This document shows positions 1-7,884 of a stretch of 31,815 nt of DNA, piece after piece. Numbering within the stretch: position 1 is the first letter of the stretch; the number at the start of each line of letters is the position of its first letter. Location: the NCBI GenBank assembly GCA_964347415.1, contig CAYFYJ010000020.1, positions 1 to 31,815 on the forward strand, in the 5' to 3' direction. The notes beneath the pieces were generated by a model that worked only from the letters and a program-made list of their open reading frames with translations, searched no databases and was not told the origin of the DNA. A program made the translations under genes and the position numbers. The stretch is from CAYFYJ01 sp964347415. GTDB taxonomy: Archaea > Aenigmatarchaeota > Aenigmatarchaeia > CG10238-14.

Positions 1-180
1 TTCGTCTGAGAAAACAGCAGCTTTTAAAGTATCTATCATTTCTAATATTCTTTTTCTGGTTTCTTCGTCTGCGAGTAAATATGCTGTCTCCAGTCTAGAG
101 GCCTTATCTTTTCCTAAGACAGGGACTAGACGCCTGATCTCGTCAGAAACATCTATTGATATTCTCCTATCTATCTGCAT
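1..180 (-). CDS. N-terminal part of an unknown protein, cut by the window edge
   Basis: The reading frame starts at an ATG (178-180) and runs off the left edge, so only about 60 residues are seen, beginning MQIDRRISIDVSDEIRRLVP. The visible part is charged and looks helical, with no motif I recognise. A GGTG-type ribosome binding site (GGTGGGTGA) formed by the end of the upstream coiled-coil gene sits just before the ATG, and the two genes are separated by one base, so they are translationally linked. Function cannot be assigned from this fragment. Confidence 0.75.
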   Translation of the reverse strand, partial: MQIDRRISIDVSDEIRRLVPVLGKDKASRLETAYLLADEETRKRILEMIDTLKAAVFSDE

Positions 181-181
181 T

Positions 182-736
182 TCACCCACCAGGTTTTAAT
201 TCTTGGAATAGGTTAGCGATCTTCGATTCTGTCTGATACTCTTCCATCAATTCTCTTAGTTCTGTGGTCAACTGGACAAGGTCTCTCCAGAATTGGACGT
301 TCTCTCTCCTCTTTTCCATCCTCAAAGTGGATACATCGAGTTTAAAATCCCTGATATCATCTATATCAGAAAGGCCTGCGAGCATAGCTCCTTTATCATT
401 TATATCAGTATCTATCTCTTGAACCATTTCGGCATGAAGACGTTTTCTCGTCTCTAAAGCTGATTGGATCTCACTGATCCTGGTCTTTAGGAACTCTACT
501 CTGTCAAACAGGTTTCCGATGACTTTAGGACTGACTTTCTTCAATGGTTCTAATTCCTGTTCGTTAAGCATGTGATGGATAGTCCTTCTCTCTACCTTTA
601 TTTCTCTGGGTGCCTCTTTCTCTTGGTATTCACTCATTCTAGGTCTTAGGGGAGATGTTCTAGCAACTTCTTGTTCTTCGTACTGATCGCGCTCTTCAAA
701 GCTTTTGTAATACAATGGTTCATCGTTTACAGCCAT
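182..736 (-). CDS. coiled-coil protein of unknown function
   Basis: 184 residues, mostly charged. The first 60 residues are polar and probably disordered; residues from about 60 onward are long amphipathic helix rich in E, K, R and L, which reads as a coiled coil. There is no signal peptide, membrane segment or catalytic motif. A TATA-like TTTAAATA lies about 25-30 bases upstream on this strand, so the gene probably starts a short transcript that continues into the truncated gene next to it. The end of the gene supplies the ribosome binding site of that neighbour, suggesting the two products act together, for example as a helical adaptor and partner. I do not recognise the family. Confidence 0.75.
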   Translation of the reverse strand: MAVNDEPLYYKSFEERDQYEEQEVARTSPLRPRMSEYQEKEAPREIKVERRTIHHMLNEQELEPLKKVSPKVIGNLFDRVEFLKTRISEIQSALETRKRLHAEMVQEIDTDINDKGAMLAGLSDIDDIRDFKLDVSTLRMEKRRENVQFWRDLVQLTTELRELMEEYQTESKIANLFQELKPGG

Positions 737-825
737 GGTAATTTCATATACCGATAAATATTTAAATCTTTACTGTCTTTCGTGTCTATACTTCTAAAGA
801 CTATTTAAGACAGGATCATGGAAAA

Positions 826-833
826 TTTTAAAT
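826..833 (+). promoter_or_regulatory. TATA box of the gene at 857
   Basis: TTTTAAAT centred near 829. Archaeal transcription starts about 25 bases after the centre, which puts the start at about 855, directly before the ATG at 857. This argues for a leaderless mRNA and against the upstream TTG at 836, which would lie next to the box itself. Confidence 0.55.
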
Positions 834-856
834 AGTTGACAGTTCTGAATTGCCAT

Positions 857-1546
857 ATGCATTATACAAATATGCAGTATGCAAGCATAGACGAATGTGA
901 AGCTAGACGTTTAGTTAGGAACGACTTTGTGTATGTTGATGATGATGTTTTTAGGGTTGACTTAGTTCCAAGGCAAGATGTAACAGCTCCGTTAATAAGA
1001 TTACTTTCACCAAGTTTAAAAACTATCACAGTCACTCACGATAGAATTCTTGTAGATGGAGCATTAAAAAAACGGCTTGAGCGTAGATTGATGATTGTAA
1101 ACGATTTTAGTCGGTTTGATAAATATTTTAAAAGGAATGGTCTAACTGGATCAGAACAGTATTCCATCAGCGATTATTTGAGTAGATTGTATAGAAGGAC
1201 AGGACATTTATGGAAGCCTCACAAGTGTAGAATTATACCCGATCATACAGAAGAAGCAAATGAAGAATTACGATTGTCTCTTGCAAAAAGTATTCTAAAA
1301 AGGATTGTTCCAAAAAGATACATCCGTTCACATTTCTTTTGGGTGGCCTCAACAAATAAAGGCTCTTTCATTATCGATCCAACAGGTTCACCTCATATTA
1401 AGAAATCTTGTTATGAAGATAGTGATATAGTACAATTTTTTGGTCTTTTGCCCCATGCCGCTGATTATCAAAAAATCGTTTATGAAAAAATGGAAGATAT
1501 GGATGATTGGGGAACTAGAGACCTACCACCTGGTTTTCATCCATGA
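857..1546 (+). CDS. hypothetical protein, possible papain/transglutaminase-like fold
   Basis: 229 residues from the ATG at 857 (a TTG 21 bases upstream is in frame but overlaps the promoter; another ATG at 872 is possible). The protein is basic in the middle and has no membrane segment. The C-terminal third holds HFFWVASTNKGSFIIDPTGS: a His, a short strand-turn-strand and an Asp-Pro-Thr, the arrangement seen around the His and Asp of transglutaminase-like and related cysteine hydrolases. A Cys occurs earlier in WKPHKCRII, about 45 residues before the His. This resemblance is inference only. The gene stands alone between a leftward operon and eL31. No firm family assignment. Confidence 0.7.
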   Translation: MHYTNMQYASIDECEARRLVRNDFVYVDDDVFRVDLVPRQDVTAPLIRLLSPSLKTITVTHDRILVDGALKKRLERRLMIVNDFSRFDKYFKRNGLTGSEQYSISDYLSRLYRRTGHLWKPHKCRIIPDHTEEANEELRLSLAKSILKRIVPKRYIRSHFFWVASTNKGSFIIDPTGSPHIKKSCYEDSDIVQFFGLLPHAADYQKIVYEKMEDMDDWGTRDLPPGFHP

Positions 1547-1602
1547 TTAAACCAAAGAAAGGATATTTAAAATAATTCCCCTTAAATTATAAGAGTGATG
1601 TC

Positions 1603-2028
1603 ATGGATGAAAAAATATACACTATAAACATAAGAAAAGCAATATCAAAAGTCCCCAGATGGGAGAAGAGTAAGAGAGGAATGGCTATAATAAAAAGTTT
1701 TCTTAAGAAAAACATGAAAGGGGACGATGTAAAAATAGGCAAATCCATTACTGAGGAGATATGGGAGAAAGGCAATCAAAACCCGCCGAAAAGTATCAGA
1801 ATTCATGCTATACAGACTGAAGGCGATGAGGGAAAGATTATAAGGGCTGAATTGTTGGGGGTCCCTTTCCCTGAAGAAAAAGAGAAAAAGAAAGAGAAGA
1901 AAAAAGAAGAAAAGAAAGAAGAAGTTAAGAAAGAAGAAGCCAAGCCAGAAGAAAAGCCTAAGGAAGAGCCTAAGAAAGAAGAGACCAAAGCTGAAGAACC
2001 GAAGAAAGAAGCCACCCGTACGGGATGA
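1603..2028 (+). CDS. rpl31e: large ribosomal subunit protein eL31
   Basis: Component of the 50S subunit found only in archaea and eukaryotes, sited near the peptide exit tunnel. Residues 1-90 match the family: an N-terminal strand (KIYTINIRKAI), the basic helix segment VPRWEKSKRGMAIIKSFLKK, and the strand ending IRAELLGVPFP. The usual archaeal length is 80-95 residues. Here about 50 residues of almost pure Lys/Glu/Pro follow, in imperfect KKEE and EEPKKE repeats, which is unusual. A GTGATG ribosome binding site precedes the ATG and a TATA-like ATATTTAAAA lies upstream. It is not next to the ribosomal genes it often accompanies (eL39, eIF6). Confidence 0.9.
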   Translation: MDEKIYTINIRKAISKVPRWEKSKRGMAIIKSFLKKNMKGDDVKIGKSITEEIWEKGNQNPPKSIRIHAIQTEGDEGKIIRAELLGVPFPEEKEKKKEKKKEEKKEEVKKEEAKPEEKPKEEPKKEETKAEEPKKEATRTG

Positions 2029-2047
2029 ACGGCAGATAGTAAAATTA

Positions 2048-3856
2048 TCAAACACTTAATACTCTGATTCTTTTTTTACCAAGTATTCCTTTCAAAATCT
2101 CCTTCCCAATCCCAGAAGATTTACTGACTTTAACTTGATGTTTCTTCCCGATAGTAGCAGAGAGCAAATAATCATCGTCAACATAGATATCGACTTTTCC
2201 TTTCATCTTGGGCGAGAATTGGAAAACAATAGAGTTGCCAACCTCAGAAACGTCAAAACCAGTCTCTGCTCCTGTGCTTGCTACCCTCGGCTCGACGTCT
2301 ATGTGTATGCCAAGCTTATCTTCTATCTTTGTTATGTTCACTCCATCCTTCCCTATTAACTTTCCGATCACATCATTATCCACCACAACCCGGACTTTAC
2401 CCTCAGAAACAAAATTAATTTCGGCATAAGGATCGTACTTGTCTATGATCTGTTTCACTCTCTGTTTGGCTAATTCTTTTACCGCAGATCCACCTTTTTC
2501 TTCTTTTACAGGAATTACTACGTTTTCCTCCCCGTAAGTGTAAATCTCATAGAATAGTTTTCCAGTCTCAAAATCCCTTATTTCAACAACGGGACGAGTC
2601 AAGTCAGCCTCTGTCATTCCAGTAGGAACTTTAACGGTTAAGTTCAAGTCATAAACAGCTTTTATCTCACCATCCTTCAGGAATATGACTGTGTCCACGA
2701 CATGGGGTATCATTCCCAATTCGATCTTTCCGATAAACCTTTGTATTGCATCAATAGCCTCAGAAGAGTGGATGACACCGATCATTCCCACACCAGATAG
2801 TCTCATATCAGCGAATATCGAGAAATGTTTTGCCTGTCTAACTTCATCAAAGATGGTGTAATCTGGTCTCACCAGAAGTAGTAAATCAGCGGTCTTAGCA
2901 AAGTCCCCAGCCAAAGGACCGTATTGTGTGATCTCTGGCCCAACCTGTAAATCCCTTGGTGATTCTAGAGTTTTCACAATCTTTTCCTGTTTAAAATAGA
3001 ATTCTGCTAAAGATGTAGCAAATGTGCTCTTGCCGCTTCCAGGTGGTCCTGCGACCAAAATACCTTCCGCCTTTTCCTTCAATCTTTTAATGAGTTTACC
3101 AGAGAGTTTATAGTCGTCTAGAGTGAGTTTGACTATCGGTCTGACGATCGTGATTTCAAAACCATCTGAGAACGGGGGTCTTGCTATAGCTATCCTGTAA
3201 TTCCCCATTTGAATGATCACTCCTCCTCCTCCTTTAGCTTCGATGAAAGTGTCTTCGGTTTTTCTGGCCGCTTCAATTATCTCATAGGTCATTTTCTGAA
3301 CTTGTTCTTTCGTCAAAACTTCCTTACCAATTTTTTGAAGTTTGAATTTCCCAGGTTTACCTCTTTTTACCATCGGTATGACTTTTTCTTTCAAGTGAAC
3401 GCTCATCGTTTCAGGATCGAAGTACTTCTCAAAACTCAATCCTTTCGTCTTTATTTCTGGAGCGATGTACTCCACTTTAACGCCTTCAGCTTCTGCGACT
3501 AGGCCTTGGACATAATCTGCTGTCAGAAGAGTGGCTTTTTCGTCTTTGGCTACGTCCCTGATCAGGGCATCGAGTCTTCCACCTCCAGCCAGTTTAATAT
3601 CTTCCAGGCTTGGTCTATCTCCAGTAAACCTCAGGTCTATATTTTTCTTTTCACACAACTTTCTAATTTCCTTTAACTCATCCAATCCCACAAAACCAGG
3701 TTCTCTGCCTTTGGATGCCTGAGCCTGCAGTTCATCCAAGACAGCTAATGGGATTATAACTTCCTCTAGACCTTCTATCAAATCTTTCTTTACCATCTCA
3801 GAAATCTTGCCGTCGATTATTATCGAAGTATCAGCAACGAGTTTTTTCATTCTCAT
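2048..3856 (-). CDS. PIN domain - PilT/VirB11-type ATPase - KH domain protein
   Basis: 602 residues, the standard archaeal three-domain protein usually called PINc/VapC family ATPase. Residues 1-130 are a PIN nuclease domain with acidic residues at D9, E42, D96 and D114. Residues 210-410 are a secretion-type ATPase domain with Walker A GPPGSGKS at 270-277 and a Walker B-like LLLLVRPDYTIFDEVR ending at 340. A KH-type RNA-binding domain follows around residue 490, with the loop GKLIGKDG at 498-505. The combination suggests ATP-driven handling or cleavage of RNA; its exact role in archaea is unsettled. GTGA lies at the right distance before the first ATG. It converges on eL31, their ends being 19 bases apart. 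Confidence 0.95.
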   Translation of the reverse strand: MRMKKLVADTSIIIDGKISEMVKKDLIEGLEEVIIPLAVLDELQAQASKGREPGFVGLDELKEIRKLCEKKNIDLRFTGDRPSLEDIKLAGGGRLDALIRDVAKDEKATLLTADYVQGLVAEAEGVKVEYIAPEIKTKGLSFEKYFDPETMSVHLKEKVIPMVKRGKPGKFKLQKIGKEVLTKEQVQKMTYEIIEAARKTEDTFIEAKGGGGVIIQMGNYRIAIARPPFSDGFEITIVRPIVKLTLDDYKLSGKLIKRLKEKAEGILVAGPPGSGKSTFATSLAEFYFKQEKIVKTLESPRDLQVGPEITQYGPLAGDFAKTADLLLLVRPDYTIFDEVRQAKHFSIFADMRLSGVGMIGVIHSSEAIDAIQRFIGKIELGMIPHVVDTVIFLKDGEIKAVYDLNLTVKVPTGMTEADLTRPVVEIRDFETGKLFYEIYTYGEENVVIPVKEEKGGSAVKELAKQRVKQIIDKYDPYAEINFVSEGKVRVVVDNDVIGKLIGKDGVNITKIEDKLGIHIDVEPRVASTGAETGFDVSEVGNSIVFQFSPKMKGKVDIYVDDDYLLSATIGKKHQVKVSKSSGIGKEILKGILGKKRIRVLSV

Positions 3857-3988
3857 GTTTTCACTCTGATTAGTTTAACCGACTGATAATAAATAGTTAT
3901 TTAAGTTTTAACTAATTAGGAATATATCATATAGACAATAAATTATATACTATAAAAGCTTTTAAAAATAACTTTTTTCTTTACAATT

Positions 3989-4111
3989 ATGCCAGACAAA
4001 TGTCCAGAATGTGGATGTAAGAAATTGCAGTTATCCACAGAAGGATTACTGTGCACGAAATGTGGTTTGGTTATTTCTGAGAATTATTTTTCTGGAAAAA
4101 TGTTGATTTAA
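3989..4111 (+). CDS. 40-residue TFIIB-type zinc-ribbon mini-protein
   Basis: A very short gene encoding a single zinc ribbon: Cys at 5, 8 (plus 10), 22 and 25 in KCPECGCKK and LLCTKCGLVIS. The C-terminal knuckle TKCGLVIS is typical of the zinc ribbon of archaeal transcription factor B. The rest of TFB is missing; the protein ends 15 residues after the last Cys. TATA-like TTTAAAAATAA lies about 25 bases before the ATG, so it is probably leaderless. It may bind RNA polymerase or nucleic acid like other free-standing zinc ribbons. Alternative: remnant of a TFB gene. The intact promoter and clean start favour a real gene. Confidence 0.65.
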   Translation: MPDKCPECGCKKLQLSTEGLLCTKCGLVISENYFSGKMLI

Positions 4112-4167
4112 AAAAGTTGTAATTAGATTTAAATCTTTAACATGTTTTATTAAAATTTGGTGTACAA

Positions 4168-4506
4168 ATGTCTGGAATAGATTATGAGGGGTTAGGACCT
4201 GAAATAAAGGATGCTATTCAGTCTTATAAAAAATCTAAAGGGCCCGAAAGGGGACTATATGAGATAGCTCAAAAGATTCAGAAAGGACAGGATGTTAGTG
4301 AAGGAGAAAGAGATGTTTTTTTAACTTTTGTAACAGGTATGACTACTATCTATGGATCCGGTGAAAGTGGTGGTATTAGCTCGGATGAAAAAAGGCAATC
4401 AGCCATGGACTCAATAGTTAGAGGTAAAAGAAGAAACGACCTCCTAAAAGAATTAAAACCTAAATTAGAAGAGCTCGGATACAAACAGAAAGGCAGGTTC
4501 CGTTAA
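4168..4506 (+). CDS. hypothetical 112-residue soluble protein
   Basis: Small soluble protein beginning MSGIDYEGLG and ending in a strongly basic tail (GYKQKGRFR). Three or four predicted helices; a Gly/Ser-rich loop around residues 62-72. No motif I recognise. A GGTG ribosome binding site lies 6 bases before the ATG and TTTAAATC, a probable TATA box, about 35 bases before it. It converges with the inositol phosphate synthase gene, their ends only 3 bases apart. The basic tail could contact RNA or DNA but this is a guess. Confidence 0.75.
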   Translation: MSGIDYEGLGPEIKDAIQSYKKSKGPERGLYEIAQKIQKGQDVSEGERDVFLTFVTGMTTIYGSGESGGISSDEKRQSAMDSIVRGKRRNDLLKELKPKLEELGYKQKGRFR

Positions 4507-4509
4507 CAA

Positions 4510-5595
4510 TTAAACTCCAGTAATCCATTCATCCAATTTTTTCCTTGCTTCATCGTCGCTAAATTGTTGGGGCGGATGCTTCATCAAATAGGCAGAAGGA
4601 TATATCAAAGGACCACCTATTTCTCTATCTAAAGCCAATTGAATCAGTCTTATCGCTTCTATACTAGTTCCACCAGAATTTGCCTTATCGTCCACGTCAA
4701 GTCTTAATTCCATGTTGAATGGAACTTCAGCGAACATCTTTCCCTCAACCCTAATGAAAGCCAGCTTTCTGTTACTTAAGAAAGGAATGAAGTCGCTCGG
4801 TCCCACGTATATGTTCTTATCAGTCAGTCTCTTCGACAACTGGCTTTGAACAGCTTCAGTCTTAGATATCTTCTTGCTTTCGAGTCTATTCCTCTCCAAC
4901 ATGTTCAGAAAATCTGTGTTCCCACCAACATTGATCTGGTAAGTCTTATCTATTACAGTTCCTCTGTCCATACAAAGTTTAGTCAATACTCTATGAACTA
5001 TCGTTGATCCGAGTTGGGATTTAATATCATCTCCGATAACAGGTATTTTCTTCTCTTCAAACTTCTTGGCCCATTCTTCATTTGAAGCGATGAAAACAGG
5101 CATACAATTAATGAACGCACAATTCGTCTTCAATGCGATATCGGCCCAGAATTCGGTTGCCTTTTGGCTTCCCACCGGCAAAAAGTTCATCAAGATTTTT
5201 GTCCCAGTCGATTCAATTTCTTCTATCGATTCCTTTTCGATTTGTTCGATTGGTTTGGTTTGGTTGATCGGTTTGATCATGTTTACTACATAAACACCGA
5301 TACCGTCTAGAATAGGACTCTCTTTAACGATGATATTATCAACACCAGGAACACTCTTAATCCAGTCAACCTTGTTTGGTTCAGCATAAATAGCCTCTGA
5401 CAATGGTTTCCCGACTTTGTTTTCACCAACATCAAAAGCAGAGACAAATTCTATATCTTCTACCCCGTAATCACCGATTTTCTCATGCATCATACCGATT
5501 CTTTCAGATTCACTTTTTTTGTAGAATTCGATTCCTTGGATTAATCCTGCAAAACAATTACCAACTCCTATGATACCGACTTTAATTTTTGTCAT
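4510..5595 (-). CDS. ino1: inositol-1-phosphate synthase
   Basis: Converts glucose-6-phosphate to 1L-myo-inositol-1-phosphate using NAD, the first step to inositol phospholipids and di-inositol phosphate in archaea. 361 residues, the size of the short archaeal/actinobacterial form. Visible signatures: NAD-binding GIIGVGNCFAG at 7-17, MNFLPVGSQKATEFWA near 136-151, GDDIKSQLGSTIVHR at 188-202, INVGGNTDFLNM at 221-232 and RLDVDDKANSGG near 300, which carries catalytic Asp and Lys. Single gene, divergent from nothing nearby; hisS lies upstream on the same strand with its own start. Function is secure. Confidence 0.95.
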   Translation of the reverse strand: MTKIKVGIIGVGNCFAGLIQGIEFYKKSESERIGMMHEKIGDYGVEDIEFVSAFDVGENKVGKPLSEAIYAEPNKVDWIKSVPGVDNIIVKESPILDGIGVYVVNMIKPINQTKPIEQIEKESIEEIESTGTKILMNFLPVGSQKATEFWADIALKTNCAFINCMPVFIASNEEWAKKFEEKKIPVIGDDIKSQLGSTIVHRVLTKLCMDRGTVIDKTYQINVGGNTDFLNMLERNRLESKKISKTEAVQSQLSKRLTDKNIYVGPSDFIPFLSNRKLAFIRVEGKMFAEVPFNMELRLDVDDKANSGGTSIEAIRLIQLALDREIGGPLIYPSAYLMKHPPQQFSDDEARKKLDEWITGV

Positions 5596-5651
5596 AATAT
5601 CACATTCTTCTTTATTATCAGAAATTTATAAGTTTAATTTTATAGGGTTTA

Positions 5652-6962
5652 TTATCTTTCACTAGTCATCTTTTTTATTATTTTTTTAAGACTCAATTCC
5701 TGTTCTTTCCCAGTTTTCATGTCTTTAAGCCTAAACCTGTTCTTCTTGACTTCTTTTGGTCCGACAGTAAGAGCGAATGGTATGCCTAGATTATCAGCAG
5801 ATTCAAACTGTTTCGATATCTTTCTATTCATTAAATCGACTTGACAAGAGACTCCATTCTTTCTCAATTCTTGAGCAATCTTTATCGTGTCAGTCTTAAC
5901 TTCTTCGTTGACGTTCGCAACAAAAACTTTGATGTTCGTCTTAGGTAGCTTAAACATCTTCTCTTGTTTCATAACTTCAACTATTCTTTCTATACCAAGA
6001 GAAATTCCTGTGGCAGGTGTTGGTACACCTCCGAACAGTTCTATTAGATCGTCGTACCTCCCTCCACCAGCCAGACTGCCTATGTTCTTCCCAGATGTAT
6101 CTATGACTTCGAATATCGGTCCTGTGTAATAATCCAAACCTCTGGCCAGGCTGAAATCTATGACTATCTTGTCTGTAAAACCATAACTCTTCGATAGCTC
6201 AACTATCTTATTTAACTCTTCCAAACCTTGAGAGCCTATAGCACTCTGAAGGATTTTTTCACCTTTTTTAATCACTTCTTCTGGTGAACCTTCGATTGTT
6301 ATAAACTCGAACAACTCTTTGATTTGTTTTGGTTTTAATCCTGCATCTTTTAGTTCGTCCTTAACAGTGTCTTCACCAAACTTATCGAGTTTATCTATTG
6401 CTCTGAACACATCGTATTTTTTCTTTTCTGGAGCATTGACAAAATCTATTAATGCTGAAAGAATTTTTCTGTTGTTCAATTTTACACAGAACTCCTTGAA
6501 GCCCAAACCTTTTAATGAGTCTACTGCTACTGCAAGAATTTCAGCATCTGCTTCCATGCTTGAACTGCCAACAGTATCAACATCACACTGCCAGAATTCC
6601 CTGAATCTATCCTTCCTAATTTCCTCGTAACGCCACGCCCTAGCTATACAGTAACGTTTGAATGGTTTAGGTAATTGGGGACTATTAGCTACTACTCGAG
6701 CCATAGGAACGGTCAAATCGAACCTTAAACCGAGTTCTCTGCCGCTCTTGTCCTTAAAATAATAGATCTGGTCTTTTATTGCCGCTCCTCCGCTGCCCTT
6801 TGCAGCTAGTAAATCGAAATTTTCAAACGCAGGAGTCTCAAAAGGACCGAAACCATAGGCTTCGAAAACCCTCTTAAACGTGTTTATTACGTATTCCCGT
6901 CTGATCATTTCTTCTGGTAAAAAGTCTCTTGTCCCTCTTGGGGTTTGGAAATTATCCGACAT
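5652..6962 (-). CDS. hisS: histidyl-tRNA synthetase
   Basis: Class II aminoacyl-tRNA synthetase that charges tRNA-His. 436 residues, normal length. N-terminal PRGTRDFLPEEM (8-19); motif 2 region ARAWRYEEIRKDRFREFWQ (107-125); histidine-specific HisA motif ARGLDYYTGPIFEV (273-286); motif 3 GISLGIERI (319-327); C-terminal anticodon-binding domain from about 340. AGGT precedes the ATG by 7 bases. The tRNA-His gene lies 2.3 kb away on the same strand. Confidence 0.97.
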   Translation of the reverse strand: MSDNFQTPRGTRDFLPEEMIRREYVINTFKRVFEAYGFGPFETPAFENFDLLAAKGSGGAAIKDQIYYFKDKSGRELGLRFDLTVPMARVVANSPQLPKPFKRYCIARAWRYEEIRKDRFREFWQCDVDTVGSSSMEADAEILAVAVDSLKGLGFKEFCVKLNNRKILSALIDFVNAPEKKKYDVFRAIDKLDKFGEDTVKDELKDAGLKPKQIKELFEFITIEGSPEEVIKKGEKILQSAIGSQGLEELNKIVELSKSYGFTDKIVIDFSLARGLDYYTGPIFEVIDTSGKNIGSLAGGGRYDDLIELFGGVPTPATGISLGIERIVEVMKQEKMFKLPKTNIKVFVANVNEEVKTDTIKIAQELRKNGVSCQVDLMNRKISKQFESADNLGIPFALTVGPKEVKKNRFRLKDMKTGKEQELSLKKIIKKMTSER

Positions 6963-7102
6963 TCTTATTACCTACAAATTTCTTTTGGATTTTTTAATAG
7001 ATAATCGTTCTGTTTCTTATTCAAATATTTTAAAGTGGGAAATATACTATATAAATTAATATCTATACATTATAATTAGAAAAAGAAAAGGGAAATGGAT
7101 GC

Positions 7103-7360
7103 CTAACCTTTGAACCTTTCGCCGCATTGATAGCAGTATTTAGAATCTTCTGGAACCATCGTTTCACATTTCAGACACGCCTTTTTACCTATTATGTTGC
7201 GTACAGCTGGGTAGATTATGATGCCGATGATAGTGAATGCTATGGTTGCGCATAGAAATGCTGTAGTTGGATGCATGCCTCTTTTTATTGCATCGTTGTA
7301 AATCATTGCAAATATGACTAAAAGTATCACTAGTATTGGCCAAGCAAGAAGGAACAACAT
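7103..7360 (-). CDS. two-TM membrane protein with C-terminal zinc ribbon
   Basis: 85 residues. Two hydrophobic segments (about 2-20 and 35-52) are followed by a cytoplasmic-type zinc ribbon with Cys pairs CLKC and CYQC separated by 11 residues (KACLKCETMVPEDSKYCYQC). Zinc-ribbon tails on small membrane proteins are common in archaea and usually have no assigned function. The stop of the preceding gene and this start overlap as TAATG, so translation is coupled. It is the last gene of the cluster headed by the ESCRT-III-like protein, which suggests a membrane-associated role. Confidence 0.8.
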   Translation of the reverse strand: MLFLLAWPILVILLVIFAMIYNDAIKRGMHPTTAFLCATIAFTIIGIIIYPAVRNIIGKKACLKCETMVPEDSKYCYQCGERFKG

Positions 7361-7683
7361 TATCTGTCACGATTCCTCATTTCTTTTTCAGTCGAAGTTT
7401 TCAAAAAAGAAGGAGGGAGGATGGCGGGCCATCCTGATTTCAAGTCATTATGGGTTTGGAGATCTCGAATCCTCTGTATAGTGTCGCGTATGCCTCTAGA
7501 TGTTACAAGGACGTAGAACGCAAGACCACAAGAGAAAGCGATCAAGAGCGTCAGATCACTGAACACATATGGGATAGCAAAGTACCGCACAATGAGGAGA
7601 CCGAATAGTACGCTAGCAGCATCTATGAAAACCATGAAGACAATAACGAAGATCCTAGATATCTTCTCCATCTCAACTCTCAT
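7360..7683 (-). CDS. two-TM membrane protein of unknown function
   Basis: 107 residues from the ATG at 7683. An upstream in-frame ATG exists, but GGTGA lies 5 bases before this one and nothing suitable lies before the other. Hydrophobic helices at about 8-33 and 41-60, then a charged stretch (SRGIRDTIQRIRDLQ) and a polar tail. Start overlaps the end of the 56-residue gene by 11 bases and its stop overlaps the next start, so all three are one translationally coupled unit downstream of the ESCRT-III-like gene. Confidence 0.75.
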   Translation of the reverse strand: MRVEMEKISRIFVIVFMVFIDAASVLFGLLIVRYFAIPYVFSDLTLLIAFSCGLAFYVLVTSRGIRDTIQRIRDLQTHNDLKSGWPAILPPSFLKTSTEKEMRNRDR

Positions 7684-7843
7684 GCTGTTCACCAATCCCC
7701 ATCGCAATGTCCATAAGATCAGGGGGCCAGTTTCTTTGTTCCGCTTTTCGTCTTCTATCTCTTGATCTACTCTTACCTTTTTGTCTCTCTTCTAATCTCC
7801 TCTCGCAGTTTTTTTTCTTTGGTGTCATGTCTTCTTCTTTCAT
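7673..7843 (-). CDS. 56-residue basic mini-protein
   Basis: Short frame beginning MKEEDMTPKKKNCERRLEER and ending DIAMGIGEQHES, very rich in Lys and Arg in the first 35 residues. GGTGAGG lies 8 bases before the ATG, a good archaeal ribosome binding site. Its end overlaps the start of the membrane protein gene by 11 bases, the geometry expected of a real operon member. The positively charged half could bind nucleic acid or acidic lipid. No family recognised. Confidence 0.6.
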   Translation of the reverse strand: MKEEDMTPKKKNCERRLEERQKGKSRSRDRRRKAEQRNWPPDLMDIAMGIGEQHES

Positions 7844-7884
7844 TTCTTTTTCCTCACCGTGAATAAAAAGAGGTGCAAGGTAGA

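Noticed and set aside
836..856. TTG at 836 as start of the hypothetical gene
   Set aside because: It sits just after the TATA box, upstream of the expected transcription start; ATG 857 fits a leaderless mRNA.
1645..2055. Leftward Phe/Leu- and Ser-rich frames over the eL31 tail
   Set aside because: They are antisense readings of the Lys/Glu repeats of eL31.
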